This document shows, in pieces, positions 24,641 through 33,115 of a stretch of 64,000 nt of DNA (position 1 is the stretch's first letter; each line of letters starts with the position of its first letter). Both the position numbers and the translations under genes were made by a program. Below the pieces are notes generated by a model, which made no database searches, was not told the DNA's origin, and saw only the letters and a list, made by a program, of their open reading frames with translations. The stretch is from NCBI RefSeq assembly GCF_000565075.1, contig NZ_JDFG01000028.1, positions 1 to 64,000 of the forward strand. Reading direction: 5' to 3'. Source of the stretch: Atopobium sp. BS2. GTDB taxonomy: Bacteria > Actinomycetota > Coriobacteriia > Coriobacteriales > Atopobiaceae.

Positions 24641-26128
24641 ATGGATTACACCAAGCTTTCAGAACAGATTCTTGCTGCCGTCGGTGGCAAAGAAAATGTT
24701 CAGAGCAACATGGTCTGCATGACCAGGCTCCGCATTAAGACCGCAGATCCTTCAAAGGTTGACTCCGAGGACATCAAGGCTATCGACGGTGTCATGGGTC
24801 TGGTCGAGGATGCAGAGTACCTTGAGGTTGTTCTTGGTCCTGGCGTTGTCAACAAGGTTATTGTTGAGTTCTCCAAGCTTACCGGCGTTGCTGCTGGTGA
24901 CGCATCTGAGGACGACGTTGTTTCCGCAGCTAAGGACAACAAGGCAGCTCAGAAGGCTAAGTACGAGAACAAGCCTGTTCAGCGCTTCCTCAAGAAGATT
25001 GCTAACATCTTTGTTCCACTGCTTCCTGGCATCATTTCTGCAGGTCTGATCAACGGTATCATCAACGTTATCAACTTCTCCACTGGTAAGGCTTTTGCTA
25101 ACGAGTGGTGGTTCGCAGCTATCTGGACCATGGGTTGGGCGCTTTTCGCTTACCTGCCAGTTCTTGCTGGCGAGAACGCTGCCAAGGAGTTTGGCGGTTC
25201 TCGCGTTCTTGGTGCTATGGCTGGTGCACTTTCCATTGCTAACGCTGGTATGCCTCTTCTTGCTTCCAAGACTGTTGACGGCGTTGCAACTCGTCTGGTT
25301 CACCTTCCATTCAGCCTTCCAACTGTTGCTTTCAAGGAGGGCGCATTTATCGTCGCTTCCTCTGACCTGTTCAACGCAGCAGCAGGCGGCATGATTGGTG
25401 CAATCATCTGCGCAATCTTCTTCGCATTCCTGGAGAAGAACCTGCACAAGGTTATGCCAAGCGTTCTTGACACCTTCCTGACTCCACTTTGCACCGTCAT
25501 CATCGGTGTTATTGGTTCTGTCCTGATTCTTCAGCCTGCAGGCGCATGGCTCACCCAGGCAATCTTCTTTGTCCTTCAGTTCTTCTATGACAAGCTTGGC
25601 GTCTTTGGTGCTTACCTGCTTGGTTCTACCTTCTTACCACTGGTTTCCGTTGGTCTTCACCAGGCACTTACCCCAATCCACGTTATGCTTAACAACCCAG
25701 AGGGCCCAACTCAGGGCATCAACTACCTGCTTCCTCTGCTGATGATGGCAGGCGGCGGCCAGGTTGGTGCTGGTCTTGCAATCCTCTTCAAGACCAAGAA
25801 CAAGCGCGTCAAGAAGTACCTGACCGAGTCCATCCCAGTTGGTATGCTCGGCATCGGCGAGCCTCTTATGTACGCAGTTACCCTGCCTCTTGGTAAGCCA
25901 TTCATCACCGCATGCCTTGGCTCCGGTATTGGCTCCGTAATTGCTTACCTCTTCCACCTTGGTACCGTTTCCCAGGGCGTCTCCGGCCTCTTTGGTCTGC
26001 TGATTGTCCAGCCTGGTAACCAGGTCTTCTACCTGCTTGCAATGCTTCTTGCTTACGCTGCAGGCTTTGCACTTACTTGGTTCTTCGGCGTTGACGAGGA
26101 TCGTATTAACGACGTCTTCGGCGAGTAA
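24641..26128 (+). CDS. murP: PTS EIIBC component, MurNAc-type
   Basis: 495 residues: EIIB at the N terminus with the phosphorylated cysteine in NMVCMTRLRI (~residue 26), a linker, then a ten-helix EIIC domain from ~110. There is no EIIA domain, as expected for MurP, which uses a glucose-type EIIA encoded elsewhere. Position between murQ and mupG supports MurNAc (or MurNAc-GlcNAc) import with phosphorylation. ATG 24641 follows AAGGAAAG; an in-frame TTG at 24605 is weaker. Codon usage is strongly biased, suggesting high expression. Confidence 0.88.
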   Translation: MDYTKLSEQILAAVGGKENVQSNMVCMTRLRIKTADPSKVDSEDIKAIDGVMGLVEDAEYLEVVLGPGVVNKVIVEFSKLTGVAAGDASEDDVVSAAKDNKAAQKAKYENKPVQRFLKKIANIFVPLLPGIISAGLINGIINVINFSTGKAFANEWWFAAIWTMGWALFAYLPVLAGENAAKEFGGSRVLGAMAGALSIANAGMPLLASKTVDGVATRLVHLPFSLPTVAFKEGAFIVASSDLFNAAAGGMIGAIICAIFFAFLEKNLHKVMPSVLDTFLTPLCTVIIGVIGSVLILQPAGAWLTQAIFFVLQFFYDKLGVFGAYLLGSTFLPLVSVGLHQALTPIHVMLNNPEGPTQGINYLLPLLMMAGGGQVGAGLAILFKTKNKRVKKYLTESIPVGMLGIGEPLMYAVTLPLGKPFITACLGSGIGSVIAYLFHLGTVSQGVSGLFGLLIVQPGNQVFYLLAMLLAYAAGFALTWFFGVDEDRINDVFGE

Positions 26129-26152
26129 AAACCACACGTTTTAGAAACGTTT

Positions 26153-26189
26153 ATCCCTCTTCTTAGGTATCCTAGGAAGAGGGATTTTT
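26153..26189 (+). terminator. Rho-independent terminator after murP
   Basis: ATCCCTCTTC pairs with GAAGAGGGAT across a loop, with TTTTTCTT following. Partial read-through to mupG is likely. Confidence 0.85.
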
Positions 26190-26224
26190 CTTCTCGCCCG
26201 GCACCCGACCGGCTGCCCGTCGGT

Positions 26225-26243
26225 TTTCTCGCCTGACGAGAAA
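26225..26243. repeat. Inverted pair of the CGAGAAA word
   Basis: TTTCTCG (26225-26231) and CGAGAAA (26237-26243) flank 5 nt; the left copy is the full TTTCTCGCC word. It is the second inverted pair of this word in an intergenic region in the window. Confidence 0.7.
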
Positions 26244-26284
26244 CCCGTCTTTTAGAAAGCGTTTTGCAATTGCTTGGAGGATTT

Positions 26285-27340
26285 ATGCGCACCGGAATTT
26301 CACTGTATTTTGCCAGTGGATATGAGGCTAATGCTGAGGTTGTGGCAAAAGCACAGGCAGCCGGATGCCACTACGCCTTTACGTCTTTACAGATTCCCGA
26401 GGAAGAGGGGATTGATTATCGCACTGAGGCTCGCCGACTTTTAGAGCTGTGCAAAAAGGCTGAGATCAACCTCATTGCCGATGTTTCTCCTGCTACTCTT
26501 TCTAAACTTGGCGTTCAGAAGTTTGACGAGCTTGCGGAGCTGGGCATTACGTATGTGCGTCTTGACTTTGGGTTTGATGCGACGGAGACCGTAGAGCTCT
26601 CTCGCAAGTTCCACGTGGTCTTTAACGCTTCGACCATTACCAAGGACGACATTTCCGCATGGCAAGCGGCTGGTGCCGACTTCACTCGTTTTGCTGCCTG
26701 CCACAATTACTATCCCAAGAGTTACACGGGCCTTTCGCTGGAGCGCGTCGCACAGATTAACGCACGCCTTTCGGCGCTTGGATTCCAGATTTTCTCGTTT
26801 GTTCCTGGCGAGATTTTCCGCGGTCCTCTCTACGAGGGACTGCCAACTGTCGAGGAACATCGTGGACTTTCTGGTGATGCGCTTATTCAGGCAATGCTTT
26901 CGCTTTACGACGCTGACTCTGACGTGGTGCTTATTGGCGACCCAGATGTTACTGAGGCTACGTGGAAGCGCATCGGCCAGCTTGAGCAAAACTGCATTGA
27001 GCTAAAGACGGAACTCAAGCCTGATTTTGAGTATCTGTACGATAGACTTCAGACCGATCGACCTGATTCCAGCTCGTACATTATCCGCTCGCAGGAGTCC
27101 AGGCTGTGGAAAGACGCTCCCGTTTACGACGCAAAGCCTTCTACCTGGGAAACTGTTGCTACTGGCGCCATCTTGGTGAGTAGCAAGGCGTATGGCCGTT
27201 ATGCGGGCGAGCTTTCGATTGCTCGAGGTCTTTTGGAGCTTGATGCTCGCGACAACGTTGCAGGTAGTGTCTGCGAAGAAGATCGCGCATTCTTGCCGTA
27301 CATTCACTCCGGCCGAGGCTTTAGGTTTATCCGCAGGTAG
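26285..27340 (+). CDS. mupG: 6-phospho-N-acetylmuramidase (DUF871 family)
   Basis: 351 residues. MupG hydrolyses MurNAc-6P-GlcNAc in the cytoplasm to give MurNAc-6P for MurQ. The N-terminal TIM-barrel part begins ISLYFASGYEANAEVV; ITYVRLDFGFD and FAACHNYYPKSYTGLS are typical of DUF871, and the C-terminal cyclophilin-like part ends in the arginine-rich GRGFRFIRR. ATG 26285 has TTGGAGG 5 nt upstream. Together with murR, murQ and murP it matches the Staphylococcus aureus mupG-murQ-murP-murR set, in a different order. Confidence 0.9.
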   Translation: MRTGISLYFASGYEANAEVVAKAQAAGCHYAFTSLQIPEEEGIDYRTEARRLLELCKKAEINLIADVSPATLSKLGVQKFDELAELGITYVRLDFGFDATETVELSRKFHVVFNASTITKDDISAWQAAGADFTRFAACHNYYPKSYTGLSLERVAQINARLSALGFQIFSFVPGEIFRGPLYEGLPTVEEHRGLSGDALIQAMLSLYDADSDVVLIGDPDVTEATWKRIGQLEQNCIELKTELKPDFEYLYDRLQTDRPDSSSYIIRSQESRLWKDAPVYDAKPSTWETVATGAILVSSKAYGRYAGELSIARGLLELDARDNVAGSVCEEDRAFLPYIHSGRGFRFIRR

Positions 27341-27543
27341 CCAGCGGTTTTCTTGCTGGCTGATCACGCGAGCGCACCATACGCGTCGTAGTTACGCGGC
27401 GTGTTTGGTGCGCCGGATCTCGGGGGGGGTGTACAGGGTGTGCGAGGCGCTAGAAAACGTACGAAGTCACCTTGCGTGCATAAAGACCGCCTAATATGCA
27501 CAAAAACTAATCAAGAAATTGATATGTCATTCAGAGGGTGCTG
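27341..27543. other. Intergenic, one hairpin, no gene
   Basis: AGCCAGC/GCTGGCT directly after the mupG stop can form a hairpin without a T-run. A run of eight G residues occurs near 27422. Nothing else is recognised. Confidence 0.4.
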
Positions 27544-27731
27544 TTTTGGGTAAAAAACCCGTTTAGTTGGGGATAATTTTTTAGTTTTGTCATTTTGGCA
27601 TTTGCGTTTGAGCAGTTCAGAAATAATGTGAATGTGTACGAAAAATTCGTCCAATAAAAAGCGCTGGTAAATCGCTTGCATAGAAATTAGCCAATCCTGT
27701 ATTTTCCAACTAAACGCATTTTTTACCACTT
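27544..27731 (-). mobile_element. 188-bp MITE-like element, copy 1
   Basis: Terminal inverted repeats of about 22 bp (GTAAAAAACCCGTTTAGTTG at the left, its near-complement at 27706-27727) bound an A+T-rich interior without a gene. In reverse orientation it aligns over its full 188 bp with the copy at 38229-38416, including interior words such as TATGCAAGC and CAAACGCAA. No clear target-site duplication. Non-autonomous transposon is the best reading; no matching transposase is in the window. Confidence 0.7.
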
Positions 27732-27902
27732 CGCACCGAAATAAACTATTTTTGAATCAGAATAAGCTACTTCGCGCCACAAAAGACCAGTTGGCGACAA
27801 AATGGTGTGCGATCAAGCTGTGTGTGACCGAGTTTCGCATGAGCAATAAGCTCTTACAAAGCAAAGACTTTCTCTCTCAGCAAAGAATTGCCTGCTAACA
27901 AA

Positions 27903-27941
27903 CTGCCTCCCATTTCCTCGGTGTCGGGAAATAGGAGGCAG
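27903..27941 (-). terminator. Long hairpin after the nitroreductase gene
   Basis: CTGCCTCC with ATTTCC pairs with GGAAAT and GGAGGCAG on the far side (one mismatch), directly downstream of the minus-strand nitroreductase stop. Confidence 0.65.
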
Positions 27942-27965
27942 CTCAAAAGTCAGTGTAATAGCTCT

Positions 27966-28673
27966 TTACAGCTTGACGATAACATCCTCAGCTGGCTGGC
28001 GACGCTTCTGGACAGGATCCATATCGCGATAGCCCAGGCTAAGCATGCAGGAAACGCCAAAGTCGTTGTACTGGCCGCCGTCGAGAAGACCTTCTTCTTC
28101 CAAAATCTTATCGACAGCCTCACGGTTGAAGCCCTCGATTGGGCAGCTATCAACACCAATCATAGCGGCCATAGTGAGCATGTTTGAAAGCGCAATGTAG
28201 GTCTGCTTGCAAGCCCAATCAAAGGTTGCGCGCTCATTGCCTACCAGGTCAAACATGTTCTCCTGGAAGTTCTTGAAGGCTGCAGCGTAAGTTGGCTCAA
28301 AGTCTGCAGGAAGCTGCTTGATGTCGTGCATCATGTGCTTGACGTAAGCAGACTCTGCGTTGACGTTCTTGCGAGCAAGAAGAATAACCAGGTAATGAGC
28401 ACCGTTAAGGGACGCGCGAGCACCATAGCATGGCTCATAAAGTTTCTCTTTAAGGCGAAGTGACTGCTCAGAAGCCTGATCCTCTCGTAAATTAACAACC
28501 AGGAAGCGCCAAGGCTCCAAACCGTAGGAACTTGGTGCCAGACGACCAGCCTCAAGGATTACCTCAAGGTCCTCGTTAGAGACGTTTTTGGTTGGATCGA
28601 ACTTCTTGGTTGCAAGTCTCCACTGGTAGGATGAGAGAACTTTGTTTGCAACGTACTGTGCGGAACAGGCCAT
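27966..28673 (-). CDS. Nitroreductase-family oxidoreductase (NfsB-like)
   Basis: 235 residues with the FMN-binding nitroreductase pattern: TKKFDPTKNVSNEDLEVILEAGRLAPSSYGLEPW at the N terminus and GVDSCPIEGFN in the C-terminal half. It probably uses NAD(P)H to reduce quinones or nitro compounds in the cytoplasm. AAGGACC precedes the ATG. A second, distant nitroreductase lies ~150 bp upstream on the same strand with the same kind of ribosome site. Confidence 0.85.
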   Translation of the reverse strand: MACSAQYVANKVLSSYQWRLATKKFDPTKNVSNEDLEVILEAGRLAPSSYGLEPWRFLVVNLREDQASEQSLRLKEKLYEPCYGARASLNGAHYLVILLARKNVNAESAYVKHMMHDIKQLPADFEPTYAAAFKNFQENMFDLVGNERATFDWACKQTYIALSNMLTMAAMIGVDSCPIEGFNREAVDKILEEEGLLDGGQYNDFGVSCMLSLGYRDMDPVQKRRQPAEDVIVKL

Positions 28674-28820
28674 GTGAGGTCCTTTCTTGTTAGAGGTGTG
28701 GCGCTGAGCTGGTTGCGCTGAGCTAAGAGGCGCGCTGGGTGCGCTGAGCTGGGAGTGTCATCCAGGAATGCGCCGCTCGGGAACATAACGTTTGTAAGCT
28801 GGGGCGCTACGCGTGGAAGG

Positions 28821-29591
28821 CTACTCAGAAACGATAAAACGACCAGGCTGTCCAAGTTCCCACGTGCCCTTGAGGTCAGCGGCAAGCTCAAAGTGCAGCT
28901 TGGAGATACCCAGGTCATAGTCTTGGATGAGGTGGCGCTGGTTAGGCATAGACGCGCTTACCACACCATCTGTCAGGTCAAATACAACTGGCAGCTTGTT
29001 GATGGCGGTTGGGCATGCCAAAACCGCATCAATGCCGCGGTTAAACCACTCGGGCATCTGCTTCGGCTCAGTTGGAGTACCGTTTGCCGTCATAATCTGC
29101 GCGGGCTTTTTGGTACGCAGACGAATTGCGGTACGAATGCCCTCCTGCTTGAGCGGAATCTTCTCCGGAGCGTATCCGATAGAAATAATAATGCCCAGCT
29201 TAAGGCCGTTGTACTCGTCGCGAGCCAGGGTCTTCCAGTCCATGGTCTCAGCAATCCAGCATGAACCAATGCCCAGCTGGGTGGCGAGAAGTACGATCTT
29301 CTCGCCATAGTAGCCGATGAGTTCACGGGCAATTGCGTCTTCACAATAACCTGCTACGTAGTGGTAAATGGGACCGACAATAGACCTGTTCTTCATGTGA
29401 ACGGAAGTGCCATCCTCGAGGTGAGGACCCTCGATGGTAAGGATTGCGGGGTGATCAGGTGCTACCTCTGCCATCTGGGCGTTTGCGACGTCAATGGCCT
29501 CCTGGAGCTGAGAAAGTTTCTCTTGCTCAATAGGCTTTTGGTCGTACGCGCGCAGAGATATGCGCTGGTCCATAGCTTCTTTTACGTCCAT
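28821..29591 (-). CDS. Nitroreductase-family protein (second type)
   Basis: 256 residues. It starts MDVKEAMDQRISLRAYDQKPI, a nitroreductase-like FMN-binding opening, and has LATQLGIGSCWIAETMDW in the middle, matching the putative TM-nitroreductase group in which the usual central region differs from NfsB. A C-terminal ~60-residue extension ends the protein. ATG 29591 has GGAAGGACC upstream; a longer in-frame start would overlap mgtA. Substrate unknown. Confidence 0.75.
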   Translation of the reverse strand: MDVKEAMDQRISLRAYDQKPIEQEKLSQLQEAIDVANAQMAEVAPDHPAILTIEGPHLEDGTSVHMKNRSIVGPIYHYVAGYCEDAIARELIGYYGEKIVLLATQLGIGSCWIAETMDWKTLARDEYNGLKLGIIISIGYAPEKIPLKQEGIRTAIRLRTKKPAQIMTANGTPTEPKQMPEWFNRGIDAVLACPTAINKLPVVFDLTDGVVSASMPNQRHLIQDYDLGISKLHFELAADLKGTWELGQPGRFIVSE

Positions 29592-29613
29592 CGTGGTCCT
29601 TCCTAGAGCAAGG

Positions 29614-32547
29614 TTAAAGCAGCGAGCCAAATCGCTTGACGTAGAGGCTCTTAATTATGGTGATAAGAACCATATACCCGCTCATGAGTGCAGTTAGCCA
29701 TCCAAAGAATGATAAAGGTAGCGCAACAAGACTCAAGGGCTGGGCGAACACCGGCAGATACGGAAGAGCGCTGACCACAATGATTCCCGCAGTGGTTAGA
29801 GCAAGCAGCGATGCCGATGGCATGCTCTGAATAAACGGAATCTTATTGGTTCTGAGCGCGTGGAGAACAAAGGTCTGGGTCCACATGGATTCGATGAACC
29901 AGCCTGTTTGGAAAGACAGAATAAAGAGTGCTTGAGCAGAGGTGTTTCCAGCTGCAGCAAGTTCTGCCCAGGTTCCTCCGGCAAGTGCGGGAGAGACTAC
30001 AAAGAACATGAGGGCAAAGGTCAGCACATCAAAGATTGAACTGATAGGACCAATCCAAAGCATAAAGTTTGTAATTGAATGTGCATCCCAAGAGCGAGGG
30101 CTTGAGAGGAACGAATCGTCAACGTTGTCCCAAGGAATCGCAATGCAGGTAACGGTATATGCAAGACCCAAGAGAAGCAGCTGAAGCGCGCTCATTGGCA
30201 AGAATGGTAGGAAGAAGCTGGCCACCAAAACGGACAGCACGTTACCAAAATTGGAGCTTGCGGTTGCTTTGATGTACTTGATGGTGTTGCCATAGGTTCT
30301 GCGACCCTCTTCAACGCCGTGCTCAAGTACCAGCAGATCCTTCTGCAGCAAAATGATATCAGCGGACTCTTTTGCCACGTCAACAGCGGTGTCAACGGAG
30401 ATTCCTACGTCGGAGGAGCGCATTGCAGCAGCATCGTTGATGCCGTCACCCATGAAGCCGACCACGTGGTTGTTGGACCTGAGTGCAGAGACAACACGAG
30501 CCTTTTGCATAGGGGAAAGCTTTGCAAAGAGCTGGGTCTTCTCGACACGCTCTTTGAGCTGCTCATCGTTAAGGTTCTCTACGTCGCTACCAAGCAAGAG
30601 CTCGTCAACGTGGATACCCACCTTCTTGCAGACGGCAGCGGCAACGCCTTCGTTATCGCCGGTAAGTACCTTGACCTGCACGCCTCTCTGGTTGAGCTTG
30701 GCAATTGCCTCGCGAGCGCTTTCTTTTGGTGGGTCCAAAAAGGCAAGGTAGCCAATGAGTACCATGTCGCGCTCATCGTCTACACCAAACTCGCCGACAC
30801 CACGAGGGTCACTCTTCTGAGCAACGCCAACTACGCGCATGCCTTCCTGATTGAGCTGGTAGACGCGGTCCATAACGTTCTTGCGCTGAGCGGGAGTCAG
30901 CGGTTTGATTTCAGAGTCCAGGTCAACAAAGGAGCATGCGTTGAGGACTTCTTCAACGGCGCCCTTGGTGATCATATGCGTTTTGTTAGTTTTTGTATTT
31001 CTCACTACAACGCTCATGCGGCGACGCTCAAAGTCAAATGGAACCTCGTCGATTTTTTCATACTCAATGCTCAGCAGGTTAGTGGGCAGCTCATCGTTTG
31101 AAGTCTTGATAATTGCCTTGTCAATGAGGTTTCGAAGGCCCGTCTGGAAATAGCTGTTCAGGTACGCATGGCGGAGCACGCGAGGATCCTCTTCGCCCAG
31201 AATGTTGAGGTGGCGCTCAAGCACAACCTCGTCTGCGGTGATGGTGCCGGTCTTGTCGGTGCACAGGATGTCCATAGCGCCCAGGTTCTGGATTGCCGCC
31301 GGGTTCTTGACAATAACGTCCTGCTTGGCCATCTGTGTTCCACCGCGAGAAAGGCAAGTGGTAACAATAACAGGCAACATCTGAGGGGTAATGCCAACGG
31401 CAACAGAAACGCTGAAGAGCAGCGCGTCAAACCAGTCACCCTTAAGGAAACCGTTTGCAAAGAACACAATAGGGCACATGATTAGCATGAACGAGACAAG
31501 TACCTTAGAGACGGATTTGAGACCCTCGTCAAAGCTGGTCTCGCCAGAAGGTTGCTGAAGCAGCTCGGACATAGTGCCTACGTAGGTTTTATTGCCTGTT
31601 GTAATTACCACTACCGTTGCACTTCCCGACTGAACGGTAGTACCGGCAAACAGCAGGTTTGTGCACTCAGAGAGCGAGAGGGGATAGCGTGTACCATCCG
31701 CGCGACGGCGAGCGTGCACTACACCAGCAGTTTTCTCGACGGACTCTGATTCTCCGGTGAGCGCAGTCTCGTTGACAAAGAGGTCCTTGGCGTCCAGAAC
31801 GCGGCAGTCTGCAGGAATCATGTCTCCCGAGGCAAGGCGGATGATATCGCCAACGACTACCTGTTCAAAGGGGATCTCTTCTCCCAGAGCAGAAGCAAGC
31901 TTGGGCTCTTCAGGAGCTTCCTCTTCATCGGCAGCGTCTTCGGCGTAGTCGGCAGCTTCATCTGCGGCGTATTCATCAGCAGCGTCATCCTCGAAGTCCA
32001 CGGCGGCATTTACGGCGTCATTCGAGCCCTGTTCAACGCCCTGGTCCACACCCGAGTCATTAAAGTCGATGGGACGACGGATTACTCTTGTCGTTGAGGT
32101 TACCATTTTGGAGAGCGCGGCCGCTGCCGAGGCTCCCTTGGAGCTCTGGACAAAGTCGATGATGCCGGAGATAAGCACCATTGCGGTGATGATGACGACG
32201 GTTGACGGGTCCTTCTCGCCATCTGCGGCAAGGGCCACGTTAGTGACGTAAGAAATGCCTGCGAGCGCAATCAAAATGAAGGTGAAGGGGCTTGCAAAGC
32301 TTTTGAGCAGGCGGATGATAAAGGGCTCCTCAGCGGCACTGGTGATAACGTTTGGGCCGTCGAGGTCGTATTTTGCCTGCGCAATGTCAATGGCAAGGCC
32401 GTCCGGGGTGGTATGGAACTTTCTACAGACGCTCTTTACCGAGTGTGTTGCGGCAAAGGTCAATGACTGTCCAAGCTCTCCCGAGGTGGTCTGAGCTGTC
32501 TTTGTTTGGGTTGTCTTTGTTTGAGTTGTGCGCTTCATGATTGCCAT
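29614..32547 (-). CDS. mgtA: Magnesium-translocating P-type ATPase
   Basis: 977 residues, somewhat longer than the usual ~900. Core motifs: TGES (LTGESESVEKT), phosphorylation site CTDKTGT (~428), MITKGAVEEV, VLTGDN and GDGINDAAAMRSSDVGISVD, followed by the six-helix C-terminal block. It imports Mg2+ (or Ni2+) across the membrane. Two oddities: the N terminus carries a TTQTKTTQTKTAQTT repeat, and an acidic insert (~residues 162-214, e.g. EYAADEAADYAEDAADEEE) interrupts the actuator domain. ATG 32547 has GGAGG 5 nt upstream; a GTG two codons earlier overlaps that site. A leader ORF lies ~190 nt upstream. Confidence 0.92.
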   Translation of the reverse strand: MAIMKRTTQTKTTQTKTAQTTSGELGQSLTFAATHSVKSVCRKFHTTPDGLAIDIAQAKYDLDGPNVITSAAEEPFIIRLLKSFASPFTFILIALAGISYVTNVALAADGEKDPSTVVIITAMVLISGIIDFVQSSKGASAAAALSKMVTSTTRVIRRPIDFNDSGVDQGVEQGSNDAVNAAVDFEDDAADEYAADEAADYAEDAADEEEAPEEPKLASALGEEIPFEQVVVGDIIRLASGDMIPADCRVLDAKDLFVNETALTGESESVEKTAGVVHARRRADGTRYPLSLSECTNLLFAGTTVQSGSATVVVITTGNKTYVGTMSELLQQPSGETSFDEGLKSVSKVLVSFMLIMCPIVFFANGFLKGDWFDALLFSVSVAVGITPQMLPVIVTTCLSRGGTQMAKQDVIVKNPAAIQNLGAMDILCTDKTGTITADEVVLERHLNILGEEDPRVLRHAYLNSYFQTGLRNLIDKAIIKTSNDELPTNLLSIEYEKIDEVPFDFERRRMSVVVRNTKTNKTHMITKGAVEEVLNACSFVDLDSEIKPLTPAQRKNVMDRVYQLNQEGMRVVGVAQKSDPRGVGEFGVDDERDMVLIGYLAFLDPPKESAREAIAKLNQRGVQVKVLTGDNEGVAAAVCKKVGIHVDELLLGSDVENLNDEQLKERVEKTQLFAKLSPMQKARVVSALRSNNHVVGFMGDGINDAAAMRSSDVGISVDTAVDVAKESADIILLQKDLLVLEHGVEEGRRTYGNTIKYIKATASSNFGNVLSVLVASFFLPFLPMSALQLLLLGLAYTVTCIAIPWDNVDDSFLSSPRSWDAHSITNFMLWIGPISSIFDVLTFALMFFVVSPALAGGTWAELAAAGNTSAQALFILSFQTGWFIESMWTQTFVLHALRTNKIPFIQSMPSASLLALTTAGIIVVSALPYLPVFAQPLSLVALPLSFFGWLTALMSGYMVLITIIKSLYVKRFGSLL

Positions 32548-32736
32548 GTGCACCTCCGATGATTAGCGAAAACGAATGACTAACTGGTTGGTGTATGACG
32601 CAAACTGAAAGCGTTCTGTTATGTGCGGGACTTGAAACCGGATGATCCGAAACCGGGCACATAGATTCATATATCTACAGGATTGCTCTATAAACCTGCA
32701 AATTTATATCCCTATAGGCTTGCGGTGCAGTAAAAA

Positions 32737-32835
32737 TTAAAGCTTTTGAATAAGAGGTTTCTTTATATCCGTCACACATAAATGAACAGGGTCAGCATCT
32801 GCTGTCAGACGTAAGCTGCTACTTCGACTAGGCAT
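32737..32835 (-). CDS. 32-residue leader peptide upstream of mgtA
   Basis: A short ORF with an excellent ribosome site (TAAGGAGGTG, 7-8 nt before ATG) encodes MPSRSSSLRLTADADPVH followed by a short basic tail ending in KPLIQKL. It lies in the long mgtA leader, on the same strand, with ~190 nt of structured A+T-rich RNA between its stop and mgtA. Enterobacterial mgtA uses a proline-containing leader peptide (MgtL) plus a riboswitch for Mg2+ sensing, so a similar attenuator role is the natural guess. No M-box consensus was recognised. Confidence 0.55.
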   Translation of the reverse strand: MPSRSSSLRLTADADPVHLCVTDIKKPLIQKL

Positions 32836-32941
32836 ATAAAGCACCTCCTTATATTGGAGTTCTGCAAGGGACGTCCAGTAAAGCGTGGCATCTTGCGATG
32901 GACGGACGTCACGTCTATTCAGACATCTCTAAGAGTAGTTG

Positions 32942-32962
32942 GGTTGACGACTTTGGTCAACC
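32942..32962. promoter_or_regulatory. 7-bp inverted repeat upstream of rbsK
   Basis: GGTTGAC and GTCAACC flank a 7-nt spacer in the divergent mgtA/rbsK region. It is a possible operator for either unit. The remaining gap to rbsK shows no other gene. Confidence 0.4.
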
Positions 32963-33115
32963 TATTACTATATATCTTATAAATAACGTGTTTAATCTGC
33001 GTATTTATTTGCCGCGATATGGCGAGAAACCCTGTCGAGCAGTAACGCAGAGAAGAAACGACAAGCAGAACGACCAAACGCCGTACACAGCACTCTTGCT
33101 AAGAAGGAGCATCTC

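Noticed and set aside
32548-32900. M-box (ykoK) Mg2+ riboswitch upstream of mgtA
   Set aside because: I looked for the conserved M-box segments on the minus strand and did not find them; only a leader ORF and unspecific hairpins are visible.
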